NCBI GenBank assembly: GCA_903888345.1
Contig: CAISTG010000028.1
Span: forward strand, 1 to 51,606
DNA length: 51,606 nt
Reading direction: 5' to 3'
Source: Candidatus Buchananbacteria bacterium
GTDB lineage: Bacteria; Patescibacteriota; Patescibacteriia; 2-01-FULL-39-33
Below are positions 42,402-51,199 of this stretch, piece after piece. Each line of letters starts with the position of its first letter. The first letter of the stretch is position 1. The notes under the pieces are model-generated. The model was given only the letters and a program-made list of their open reading frames with translations, was not told the DNA's origin and made no database searches. A program made the position numbers and the translations under genes.

Positions 42402-43042
42402 TATCTCTCTCCTTTATAGCCATACAGACCATGCCGTTTAATATAAGCGGCGACACCCGGGGTCAAAAACCGTTCGAAGGGCTCACCCCGGCTAATCAAA
42501 CGGCGAATTTCCGAACTGGCCGTATTGGGCAACTTGGCCTCCATGACCCTAAAATTCTTCGGTAAAGTCGCAGCGTCCAAATCGTAAGTCCGACGTGGTA
42601 AGATAATAAAATTGAAATCGTGATAAAGCCGTTCGCCCGCGGTCCATTCCGCTTGCATCTCACACTTGCCGCCCAAGCGTTCCTGCGGTACTACCGAATC
42701 AGCTCCGGTAAACCAGAACAATTCAGTACCGGGAGGATACTTGGCCGCTAAGAGTTGGAGCCAAACGATGGTGGGTTGATTAGCTTCGTAAATATCATCA
42801 TAAATCACTACCAAATCGGGCCGTTCGCGTAAACGTAAATCGCGCAACAGTATTTCTGTCATAGCAATCCGATCATTCGGACAAACCCGTAATAGCTTAC
42901 CGAGTCGCGATCCAGAAATAATCCAGACTACTTGATCGAACCAACCGCAATTTAGCATCTTCTCAATTAATTTGAGATGCGCTTTATGCGGCGGATCAGC
43001 GGCTGAACCGCCAATCGCAATTCGCAGTGCTCGTTTTGCCAT
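42401..43042 (-). CDS. nadD: nicotinate-nucleotide adenylyltransferase-like
   Basis: IAIGGSAADPPHKAHLKLIEKML; WIISGSRLGK; FWFTGADSV; ANTASSEIRRLI-type end (NTASSEIRRLISRGEPFERFLTPGVAAYIKRHGLY). Confidence 0.9.
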   Translation of the reverse strand: MAKRALRIAIGGSAADPPHKAHLKLIEKMLNCGWFDQVVWIISGSRLGKLLRVCPNDRIAMTEILLRDLRLRERPDLVVIYDDIYEANQPTIVWLQLLAAKYPPGTELFWFTGADSVVPQERLGGKCEMQAEWTAGERLYHDFNFIILPRRTYDLDAATLPKNFRVMEAKLPNTASSEIRRLISRGEPFERFLTPGVAAYIKRHGLYGYKGER

Positions 43043-43158
43043 AGCCTTACTCCCTCAGCTGTTATAAACTTTGTTTGATTTTTATTTAAGGTGCCAAAGA
43101 TATTTCGTAAATGAAACCTCTATTGGAAGAGCCGAATATATTCCGCTGCTCCAAGGAG

Positions 43159-43186
43159 GCGGCGTGTCAAACTTAAGACACGCCGC
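43159..43186. repeat. perfect stem GCGGCGTGTC-aaacttaa-GACACGCCGC between the ADP-ribosylglycohydrolase gene and nadD
   Basis: 10-bp perfect arms; no T-tract. Confidence 0.9.
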
Positions 43187-43195
43187 AAATCGCTA

Positions 43196-44287
43196 TTACT
43201 TCATAATTTTATATAACGCCAGCGCCAAGTATCCCGCTTCCTGAAAGTCAGGACGAAATTCCCGCCAGACGGCCGGTATTCCACCCGCACCCACATTGGT
43301 TCCGATGAGCGCGCCAGACATCGCCGCGTTCGTGTCGGTATCACCGCCAGAATTAATAGTCTCCAGTAGCCCGGCCCGAAAATCCAGCGGATGCCGCAGG
43401 AACATTGCCATGGCAAAGGGAATGGACTCAGCACAATAAAAACCGGTGCCGATATTCTCACGTACCAATTCCAGATCGGCCAACTCACCGCTTTGGACCA
43501 AACGATTAAGCTCTTTCAACTTTAACGAAAAATCAGTGTCGTCCAGAGGATAGGTGTACCCGAGCTGAGTCAGATAACGTTGCTGCAGCTGTATCGTTTC
43601 ATCGGTCACAGCTTGCATTAACTGCTGCAACTCGATCGCTAAATTTGTTGGTCCCGTCAGACCGACTGACTGGCGATAGAGGCGACTGTTTAAGCTCGCG
43701 ATAGAAAAGGCAGCAATCGCCGCCTGAGGATCACGATGCGTCAAGCTCGCCAGCTCCATCGTCGCCTGCCATAAAAGTTCATGATCGTAATGAAAAAATA
43801 GTGCCAGGGGCGCGATTTTCATTGCCACGCCATTGCCAGTGCCGCTCTTTAGTAATTCACTCCAACGCGGCAACTTCAGCTGTACCTGAGGATTAGTTTT
43901 CCAATCAGGCGGAGCCGTTGCCCGAATTTGTAACAAATTCTGCAAGGTACTCGAGCCGAAGCCGACATAATCATCTTCCAGCTCCAGCAAGTGTTCACGC
44001 GCTTGATGCATCAGATTAAAACCGCCGCAAAAAATCAGTGACTTAGTAACGGCACGCATTAATCGCCAATCATCGGTCGGGTCGCCCGGCTCCAATAAAC
44101 GAGTTTCTTCGATCCTGCGTTGAACTGGCTTACTGAACCCTGTTACACCCTGCCCTCCAGTAGCAAAAAGAATTCTCTTGGGCGACATGGTTTCATAAGC
44201 CATGCCCATGCCATCGCCCATGCGATTGCCTAGGTGACAGCCCACTACTTTTTCCAGCTTCGACGGTTCAGTGAAAAAATTTTCCAT
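43196..44287 (-). CDS. ADP-ribosylglycohydrolase (DraG/ARH-type) family protein
   Basis: VVGCHLGNRMGDGMGMAYETMSP; AIAAFSIASLNSRL; SGGDTDTNAAMSGALIGTNVGAGGIP. Confidence 0.88.
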   Translation of the reverse strand: MENFFTEPSKLEKVVGCHLGNRMGDGMGMAYETMSPKRILFATGGQGVTGFSKPVQRRIEETRLLEPGDPTDDWRLMRAVTKSLIFCGGFNLMHQAREHLLELEDDYVGFGSSTLQNLLQIRATAPPDWKTNPQVQLKLPRWSELLKSGTGNGVAMKIAPLALFFHYDHELLWQATMELASLTHRDPQAAIAAFSIASLNSRLYRQSVGLTGPTNLAIELQQLMQAVTDETIQLQQRYLTQLGYTYPLDDTDFSLKLKELNRLVQSGELADLELVRENIGTGFYCAESIPFAMAMFLRHPLDFRAGLLETINSGGDTDTNAAMSGALIGTNVGAGGIPAVWREFRPDFQEAGYLALALYKIMK

Positions 44288-44339
44288 TTTTTAAGCATCT
44301 CCTCTTGGTGGTGTTAGATAAAATTATTGAAAAGTGCGT

Positions 44340-44366
44340 TAATCTCAATCACGCTGATTAAGATTA
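44340..44366. repeat. 27-bp palindrome TAATCT-c-AATCA-cgc-TGATT-a-AGATTA in the leader of the ADP-ribosylglycohydrolase gene
   Basis: Direct reading. Confidence 0.85.
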
Positions 44367-44401
44367 GTGTTTGAAGTTGAAAATTTATTTCAACGCCCAA
44401 C

Positions 44402-44448
44402 ACTAAAAAATAAAATGGGGGACGAGCGAATCTTTTCCGTCGTCCCCC
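44402..44448 (-). terminator. intrinsic terminator after the nicotinamidase-like gene
   Basis: GGGGGACG...CGTCCCCC then ATTTTATTTTTT on the minus strand. Confidence 0.88.
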
Positions 44449-44458
44449 GTAAAGAGCA

Positions 44459-45247
44459 TCAGTCAAAAACAATTTCTTCGGCCAAGATCGCACCGGCATG
44501 TTGCATCAGATTTAGTCCGATGTAATGATTGGGACCGCGTGGATGCGCCCGTTCGTCCGGAAGCTTGAGTTGGCGACAAACTGCCAGTGGCAAATTGTAT
44601 GTACCGACTGCCGAGGTGCAAACCACAATCTCTTCCAAGTCGGGCAACAACTTCTTGTTGCGAGCGTGAATCAGCGGATCTACCAAACGCAGATCGCAAA
44701 TATTGGTACACCAACCCGCAATGACGATAGACCGAATTGCGTTGGTGTACAAATACTGGTACAACGAATTCTTGAGCAGACAACCCACAGCTTCCTCAGC
44801 ACCAATCCAACCACCAATGCAGTCTTTGTAGACTTGGTGCGCCGCTACTTGTTCCAGCCAAGCCAACGGCTCCACCAACTGCGCTTGAAAGCTACCAGCC
44901 TCACAATGCGGCGGATGTGGCGGTTCCGGATTCTTATGCCATTCGCGGACAGTAATAATCGCTTCCCGATAGTAATCAAACATTCTCGCTAACTCCACGG
45001 TGCGAATGATGACATCGTCCGTATCCGGATCCGGAGCTGGCGGCGCCAATGGACCACAGCCGACCAAACCGAAACCATTCACTTCGTCGACGACAATTAG
45101 TGCTGCCGGCCGACATTTAACCAACGAATACCGTGGCAGAATCTTAATCGGCATCAAATAGCTCAACTGTTCGAGCAAAGTCTGCTCAGTTATACCCTGA
45201 GGGATTTCAATTACTCCGTCATCCGGCGTTGTCCGAATATTTCCCAT
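44459..45247 (-). CDS. isochorismatase-superfamily protein, probable nicotinamidase
   Basis: ALIVVDEVNGF (catalytic Asp), REWHKNPEPPHPPHCEAGSFQ, SIVIAGWCTNICDLRLVDPLIHA (catalytic Cys); start MGNIRTTPDD after AAAGGAG. Confidence 0.82.
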   Translation of the reverse strand: MGNIRTTPDDGVIEIPQGITEQTLLEQLSYLMPIKILPRYSLVKCRPAALIVVDEVNGFGLVGCGPLAPPAPDPDTDDVIIRTVELARMFDYYREAIITVREWHKNPEPPHPPHCEAGSFQAQLVEPLAWLEQVAAHQVYKDCIGGWIGAEEAVGCLLKNSLYQYLYTNAIRSIVIAGWCTNICDLRLVDPLIHARNKKLLPDLEEIVVCTSAVGTYNLPLAVCRQLKLPDERAHPRGPNHYIGLNLMQHAGAILAEEIVFD

Positions 45248-45297
45248 AATCACTAACTCCTTTTTTGTCTGCCGTAGCAAACTGGTTGATTTGATAA

Positions 45298-45539
45298 TAT
45301 TTAGCTAATCTTAGCAAAAAAATCAATTGTTTTAACTGTTAATTTTCAAGGAGCGATGAATTCAGGCATTTATCACCTAAAAGACCTTACAACTTACCAC
45401 ATTTTAGCAAAAAAGTCAAATATCGCGGTGGTTATAATTCTCAGTATTAAAATGGCAGAATTTTCTCCTAAATACACCTAGTATTTCTTAGTTAGTGTAT
45501 TTATAACACTATCTTAACAAAGTACTTAAATAATGTCAA
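45298..45539 (-). promoter_or_regulatory. three tandem promoter-like elements upstream of the nicotinamidase-like gene
   Basis: Minus strand: TTGACA-N17-TAAGAT (45511-45539), TTGACT-N17-TAAGTT (45391-45419), TTGATT-N17-TAAATA (45298-45326). Confidence 0.55.
45469..45503. promoter_or_regulatory. inverted repeat TAAATACAC-N17-GTGTATTTA at the predicted transcript start
   Basis: 9-bp perfect arms immediately downstream of the distal -10 element. Confidence 0.75.
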
Positions 45540-45548
45540 ATTAATTAA

Positions 45549-45577
45549 AAAAGCTCCATTTTTTCAATGGAGCCGTA
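45549..45577 (-). terminator. terminator GGCTCCATTGAAAAAATGGAGCTTTTTT
   Basis: 8-bp stem + T6 on the minus strand after gene 45583-46158. Confidence 0.88.
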
Positions 45578-45582
45578 CTATT

Positions 45583-46158
45583 TTACTGATTAAACCGCTG
45601 AACATCCAGCAAGTAGAGTAAGACCTGACGCAATTTGCTCATCCAGGCCGTGGTGCCGAGCCGATAATCAACTCTGATCTCAGTTTCTTCCTGATTGAAG
45701 CCTATTAGCCAATTTCCCGATCCCCCAACATAAAACGAACGTTGCGGATTGGCGGGATTCATGAAATAGACATCCTCCCAGTCAATAATCTGAGTAATTC
45801 GCGCTAGATAATTATGAATCGGTACATTTTCTGGTACCGCGAAATTAATCTGGCCCGGGACAGTGGGCGGAGCTATCGGCGGATCAGCACCCAAGAGATG
45901 CATCAAGACCGCCTCTAAATTTTTCATTAACTCCAAATCAGGATAACGACGAGCGATAATCAATTCGTTCGTCCGCGTGCTGGCACTCATCCACCAATTA
46001 TTATCGGTGCCGATCATATAATCATAACCGCTAGACTGCGGATAGTACCGTCCACTCCAATCAATCACCCGCGCTACCCGCGCTAGACATTCCTTGAATT
46101 CATAACGTTTGGGTAACAGCAATTTAATTTCTGAAGACAATTTTTGCGACTCTTCCAT
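45583..46158 (-). CDS. hypothetical protein with internal tandem duplication
   Basis: MEESQ start after TAGGAG; CLARVARVIDWSGRYYPQ...MKNLEAVLMHLLG vs YLARITQIIDWEDVYFMN...MSKLRQVLLYLLD. Confidence 0.8.
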   Translation of the reverse strand: MEESQKLSSEIKLLLPKRYEFKECLARVARVIDWSGRYYPQSSGYDYMIGTDNNWWMSASTRTNELIIARRYPDLELMKNLEAVLMHLLGADPPIAPPTVPGQINFAVPENVPIHNYLARITQIIDWEDVYFMNPANPQRSFYVGGSGNWLIGFNQEETEIRVDYRLGTTAWMSKLRQVLLYLLDVQRFNQ

Positions 46159-46257
46159 TGACCAATCTCCTAGGCCTCTGCCGGTTGAGAAACAGTAATT
46201 ATTAGGTACAACGCAATCCATTAGGCTAGCACTTTTTATTCCCCCGGTCAAGTCTGC

Positions 46258-47397
46258 TTAAGCTAACTGCCGTTTGACTTCGTCAATAACTTGGCGTTCA
46301 GCGGCCGCGAGTGTCGTACCCGTTAAAATAAATCGCGCCAAATCTTTGTTGCCAGCGGGATTAAAATTTCTGGTAATAAAAATCGCGTCACGATTCTTAA
46401 TCGCATAAACCAAAACCTTAACGTCAATTAATTCGCCGCGCTTTTCTTCAAACAGCAACACAATCACTTCTGTCTTCGGCATCGAGACAATCAATTCCTC
46501 AACCACGTCTGGTAATTCATCGGGATTGGTTGAGGTTTCTAAGAAATCGTTAAGTGAGAGTACCGACCAAATGACTTTGTCATTCAGATCATTATTCAAA
46601 CGCGATAACACGCGACCCCATAATTTTAGAGTAGTAATGAAACGGCTTTGATACAGATTTTGAATAATTTGATCACGACGAGCGCCCAAACTGATCAGTA
46701 ATCCAGCCAAATTCAAAGTTTTTGGCGTCACCTCCGTCGTTTTGAAATTTTTAGTGGCGGCAATAATTCCCGATAAGATATAGGTGGCAATATTGGCGTC
46801 GATTAGTTTTTCATCAAACGCTTTCATTAAGTCATACACCAGTTCGGCGGACGAAGTAGCGGCGATATTTACCAAATTAATATTACCATAGTATTCATTC
46901 TGAGTGCTGTGGTCGATATTGATTTTCGGTACCGAAAAGAAGAAATCAGAATGCTTGGCGTAAGCATCGCCCAGCGCCTCTAAATCCGGTGTATTCAATA
47001 AAAAGATCAAATCGTATTTGTAACCGGAACTAGCGGTCGAAATATTTTCCTGATTTAATTGTCCAGTCTTCGGCGTAATATAAAAATTTAATTTGTTTTC
47101 TTTTTCATCATATTCAAACTCGCCCAGACCGGTTTCTTTGATATCAACTGTTACAATAAATTTCTGTAAGTTGCCTAATTCGGTTTGCACCAGCGAGAGT
47201 GGCAGATAAGATAAAGCGGGGCTCTGTTTAAAATCTTGGCAGATGATGTCAGCTTTTTTGCCCTGCTTTTTGAAGAATTCAGCCAACGCCAAAGAACTGG
47301 AAACGGCATCGCCACTCCAATCTTTTTTGAAGATAATTAGTATTTGTCTGCTTTTGTTGATCAGCTCAAATATCTGCTGTTGATCGCTATAAGCCAT
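46258..47397 (-). CDS. DHH-family phosphoesterase-like protein (NrnA-like)
   Basis: QILIIFKKDWSGDAVSSSLALAEFFKKQGK; NIDHSTQNEYYGNINLVNIAATSSAELVYDLM. Confidence 0.82.
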   Translation of the reverse strand: MAYSDQQQIFELINKSRQILIIFKKDWSGDAVSSSLALAEFFKKQGKKADIICQDFKQSPALSYLPLSLVQTELGNLQKFIVTVDIKETGLGEFEYDEKENKLNFYITPKTGQLNQENISTASSGYKYDLIFLLNTPDLEALGDAYAKHSDFFFSVPKINIDHSTQNEYYGNINLVNIAATSSAELVYDLMKAFDEKLIDANIATYILSGIIAATKNFKTTEVTPKTLNLAGLLISLGARRDQIIQNLYQSRFITTLKLWGRVLSRLNNDLNDKVIWSVLSLNDFLETSTNPDELPDVVEELIVSMPKTEVIVLLFEEKRGELIDVKVLVYAIKNRDAIFITRNFNPAGNKDLARFILTGTTLAAAERQVIDEVKRQLA

Positions 47398-47518
47398 TTA
47401 TCAGACGTAGATTAGTTCTCATTCAAGCAATGATTTATCTTAGCCAATCCTGGCCGTAATGTCAATATTTAACGCTCTAATGCTAGCCAGACAAAGATTT
47501 GCCCTATTCGTCAAGTCA

Positions 47519-48565
47519 TTAAGAAATCAACATGCCATCACCAAAACTAAAGAATTTATATTTCTTTTTAATCGCTTCGGCGTAAGCGCGATCGATATTT
47601 TCTTTACCAGCTAACGCTGACACTAACATTAATAACGACGATTTGGGTAAATGAAAATTGGTAATCAAGCTATCGACAAATTTAAAGTGATAACCGGGAT
47701 AAATAAAAATATCGGTATATTTTCTTTGCGCTTTTAACTGGCCAGTTGTCGTCGCAAAACTTTCTAAAGTCCGTGCCGCCGTGGTGCCCACCGCGATAAT
47801 TCTTTGGCCGGATTTTTTTGCGGCATTTAAGCGCTTAACAGTGGCGCTATCAATTTCCGCCAATTCGCTATGCATCTTATGTTGCAAAATATCTTCAGTT
47901 TCTACTGATAAAAATGTTCCCAGTCCGACATGCAAAGTGACGAATTCTATTTTAATTCCTTTTTTCTTTAATTGATTTAATAATTTCTGGTTGAAATGCA
48001 ACCCCGCGGTCGGTGCGGCAACTGAGCCTAATTCTTTGGCGAAAACCGTTTGATAATCGGCGAGCTTCGAGCGTGTTTTAATATAAGGCGGTAAAGGTGT
48101 TTCGCCTAACTTAAAAACTTGCTCATCGCTGGCATTAAATTCTACCGCCCAAGTTTTTTCATCAAGCTTATTTATAATCGTCGCCTGAATGCGCTTATTA
48201 AGCGTGATAATTTGTTGTGGCTTAACCTTGCCGCCAATCAAGCATTGCCAGAAGTTACCGGCGAACTTTCCCCCACTTATCGAAAGTGGTGGTTTGGTTT
48301 TTGCTAACAAAAATATCTCAATCGCGCCACCCGTTTCTTTTTTACCATGTAAACGCGCCGGAATAACTTTAGAATTATTAAACACCAACACATCACCAGC
48401 CCGTAAAATTTTGGGCAAATCAAAAAAATGCTGATGGCTAATGGCGCCAGTTTCTCGATTCAAATGAAGAAGCCGAGCGTGGTCACGAGGACTAGTCGGC
48501 TTTTGCGCAATTAAATTTTTCGGTAGTTCGTAAGCGTAACTACTCAGTTGGGTTAAGGTGTTCAT
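47519..48565 (-). CDS. queA: S-adenosylmethionine:tRNA ribosyltransferase-isomerase
   Basis: LPKNLIAQKPTSPRDHARLLHLNRETG; FNNSKVIPARLHGKK; GSVAAPTAGLHF; HVGLGTFLSV; TNFHLPKSSLLMLVSA. Confidence 0.96.
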   Translation of the reverse strand: MNTLTQLSSYAYELPKNLIAQKPTSPRDHARLLHLNRETGAISHQHFFDLPKILRAGDVLVFNNSKVIPARLHGKKETGGAIEIFLLAKTKPPLSISGGKFAGNFWQCLIGGKVKPQQIITLNKRIQATIINKLDEKTWAVEFNASDEQVFKLGETPLPPYIKTRSKLADYQTVFAKELGSVAAPTAGLHFNQKLLNQLKKKGIKIEFVTLHVGLGTFLSVETEDILQHKMHSELAEIDSATVKRLNAAKKSGQRIIAVGTTAARTLESFATTTGQLKAQRKYTDIFIYPGYHFKFVDSLITNFHLPKSSLLMLVSALAGKENIDRAYAEAIKKKYKFFSFGDGMLIS

Positions 48566-49088
48566 GTTTGGCATCTTCATCTAAACGTTGGATAATGCGA
48601 GCGACTTTAATTGGCTCGCCGACATTCTTTAAGGCGAAACGTTCCGTGGCGCCGGCGGTTTGAATATATAAGTCGCCATAATTTAACATCGTTGATAAAA
48701 AACCTTTTTGCTCGACGCTAACGTCTTGCACCCGATATAATTCTAGCTCCGACACCGTACGATTAAACAAACCTAATTGTTCACGACTAATAATGCGGTG
48801 TGTCGTTACTGTCCAAACATCAAGATAGTTATCCATCCAAATATAGAGTGAGAGCAACAAAATTATCAGATAATACGTGAAGCACAAGAGGGTGGAAATT
48901 ACTAATAGATAAGGATTTTCCCAAAGTGTCGGCTGCGTAAAGGACACGAGATAATAAATAATCACCGGAATCAGGAACAGCAAAATAAAGGTTAAAAAGA
49001 TCTTCAAGAAAATAAAAGGATGCTGCCAAAGGTTGGCGACAATTTTTTCATCTTGTTTGGGATTGGGCAGGTATTGTTGGTTGATCAT
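48540..49088 (-). CDS. PH-domain (YdbS-like) membrane protein
   Basis: Two TM helices, YLDVWTVTTHRIISREQLGLFNRTVSELELYRVQDVSVEQKGFLSTMLNYGDLYIQTAGA. Confidence 0.88.
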   Translation of the reverse strand: MINQQYLPNPKQDEKIVANLWQHPFIFLKIFLTFILLFLIPVIIYYLVSFTQPTLWENPYLLVISTLLCFTYYLIILLLSLYIWMDNYLDVWTVTTHRIISREQLGLFNRTVSELELYRVQDVSVEQKGFLSTMLNYGDLYIQTAGATERFALKNVGEPIKVARIIQRLDEDAKHEHLNPTE

Positions 49089-49093
49089 AATAA

Positions 49094-49414
49094 TTAAAAC
49101 TTGATAGTTGGCAACTTAGGTGAAAAGGCCGCGGTATTGATAATGCCACCCAAGTGATTAAACCAACTGGAATCAAATAATGGCAAAGACCAATCAAGAC
49201 CAGACAAAATAACCAGTGAATACGAGATTAAACCTAACGACAATAACATATAACCAAGAATAATGGAGATATTAACAGCCGAAAAAAATCCGAAGCGCAC
49301 CAGGTGATACAAACAAAAAAAACTGATTATCAAATATATGCCGATAATAATCAGATAAGCCCAATAAAAAATTATGATGGTAACCAACAACTCGGCTGGT
49401 ATAAAATTTGCCAT
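49094..49414 (-). CDS. small membrane protein, hypothetical
   Basis: Three hydrophobic segments; close spacing between ruvB and the PH gene. Confidence 0.75.
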   Translation of the reverse strand: MANFIPAELLVTIIIFYWAYLIIIGIYLIISFFCLYHLVRFGFFSAVNISIILGYMLLSLGLISYSLVILSGLDWSLPLFDSSWFNHLGGIINTAAFSPKLPTIKF

Positions 49415-49419
49415 AGTAA

Positions 49420-50457
49420 TTATAAAATTCGTGGCGGTGGCGTTTGGCCCAAATGTTCATAAGCCGCATCAGATAAGGTGCGACCGCGAGCCGTGCGATT
49501 AATTAACCCTAATTGCAATAGATAGGGCTCGATCACATCTTCAATCGTATCCATATCTTCCGACAAAGCGGAGGCAATAGTATTAAGTCCGGCCGGACCG
49601 CCGTTAAACTTTTCTAAAATCAATTTCAAATATTCGCGATCAACATGATCTAACCCCAAAGAATCAACTTCTAACATTTGCAGGGCTTCATTGGCCGCTT
49701 CGATATTAATTTTACCATCTTTTTTGACTTGCGCATAATCACGCACGCGCTTCAATAAGCGATTAGCGATACGCGGAGTTTGTCGCGCTCGTTTGGAAAT
49801 AATTTCCGCCGCCTCATCTCCTAGTTCCACGGCCAGAATTCCCGCCGCGCGTTTAATAATCTGGCCAATCTCCTCTGGCTGATAAAAATTCAGCCGATAA
49901 ATATTGCCAAAGCGATCACGCAAAGGTGAAGATAGTCCACTAACTTTAGTGGTCGCGCCAATCAAAGTAAACTTCGGTAAATTCAAACGCAAAGTTCGCG
50001 CCGAAGGACCTTTGCCAATGACAATATCTAAAGCATAATCCTCCATCGCCGGATACAACACTTCTTCAATTGATTTATTCAAGCGATGAATTTCGTCGAT
50101 AAATAAAATATCGCCATCCGACAAATTTGTTAAGATGGCCGCCAGGTCGCCAGTGCGTTCAATCGCTGGTCCGGAAGTTACTTTGATTTGTCCACCCATC
50201 TCATTAGCAATAATATGCGCCAGTGTCGTCTTGCCTAAACCAGGTGGCCCGAAAATCAGGACATGCTCCAAAGGCTCACCGCGAGTCTTGGCCGCTTCCA
50301 TAAATATCTTCAAGTTATCTTTAACGGCCTCTTGCCCGATATAATCAGCTAATTTTTGCGGACGCAAAGTATAGTCCAACACCCCGTCAGTATTATCAGC
50401 TTCCGCCGAAAGGATTCGCTCTGTTTGATCTAATTCTTCTAATAGTTCATCTTCCAT
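49420..50457 (-). CDS. ruvB: Holliday junction branch migration ATPase RuvB
   Basis: [55 protein letters not shown]; start corrected to MEDELLEE. Confidence 0.97.
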   Translation of the reverse strand: MEDELLEELDQTERILSAEADNTDGVLDYTLRPQKLADYIGQEAVKDNLKIFMEAAKTRGEPLEHVLIFGPPGLGKTTLAHIIANEMGGQIKVTSGPAIERTGDLAAILTNLSDGDILFIDEIHRLNKSIEEVLYPAMEDYALDIVIGKGPSARTLRLNLPKFTLIGATTKVSGLSSPLRDRFGNIYRLNFYQPEEIGQIIKRAAGILAVELGDEAAEIISKRARQTPRIANRLLKRVRDYAQVKKDGKINIEAANEALQMLEVDSLGLDHVDREYLKLILEKFNGGPAGLNTIASALSEDMDTIEDVIEPYLLQLGLINRTARGRTLSDAAYEHLGQTPPPRIL

Positions 50458-50514
50458 ATGGGTTAATTCTAGCAATTTAAGACCAAAAAGACAATTTTGC
50501 AAATTAGTGTCATT

Positions 50515-50690
50515 CCGGTCCCTCAGACCTAATCGCGAGGTAAACCCCAAGGTCTCCAGCGGGGTACACTCAAACCATAATCTATTGCCTTATGCCCCAG
50601 CGTAATTCCGGACCTAATCCGGAAACTAATGCTTTATGCCCCAGTGTCATTCCGGGCTTGACCCGGAATCTGAGCCCAACTCTAAATCAC
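50515..50690. repeat. tandem REP-like palindromes (GTCATTCCGG..., ATTCCGGACCTAATCCGGAA, CATTCCGGGCTTGACCCGGAAT)
   Basis: Three related short inverted repeats interleaved with TTATGCCCCAG direct repeats. Confidence 0.75.
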
Positions 50691-50762
50691 GTATAATACA
50701 TGAAAAAATTTATACTTTTTATCTAAATTTAAACAAATATTTGTTAATTGTGCATAACTCAC

Positions 50763-50791
50763 TTGACAAATTTTACTATATATGATATTAT
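50763..50791 (+). promoter_or_regulatory. promoter TTGACA-N17-TATTAT
   Basis: TTGACA 50763-50768, TATTAT 50786-50791; hairpin CCCTT-gg-AAGGG follows at 50805-50816. Confidence 0.85.
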
Positions 50792-50870
50792 AATATATTG
50801 CTATCCCTTGGAAGGGTCCATTGGAGGCAACCAAAAACGCACCTACTCAACCACAACGGAGGATTCCACA

Positions 50871-51158
50871 ATGGAAAAGTTGAACAAAAAGCGCAAAAAC
50901 CGTGCCACCGTCCGGAAGAATGTGAGTGAGGCCAAGGCCGAAATCCAGCTCTGGATGGCCAAGACCATCTTCTACTTTGTCCTGGTCATTGTCTTGATTG
51001 GCAGCGGCGTCTACTTGGCCACTGACATCGTGCAGGCTGTCGGCAGTACCCATCAGGTCTCCGATTCCAAGCCCAGCGGCGTGTTCGTGCCCCTGCTGTT
51101 GCAGCCACCCACGCCGCGGCCGATCATGGAAGTTTCACTGAAATCGACCGATCGGTAA
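50871..51158 (+). CDS. small single-TM protein (95 aa), hypothetical
   Basis: ACGGAGG RBS; MEKLNKKRKNRATVRKN... then TM segment FYFVLVIVLIGSGVYLA. Confidence 0.8.
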   Translation: MEKLNKKRKNRATVRKNVSEAKAEIQLWMAKTIFYFVLVIVLIGSGVYLATDIVQAVGSTHQVSDSKPSGVFVPLLLQPPTPRPIMEVSLKSTDR

Positions 51159-51199
51159 AACCAACAACAACGTCACGACAGTGACGCTAGGAGACCAGA

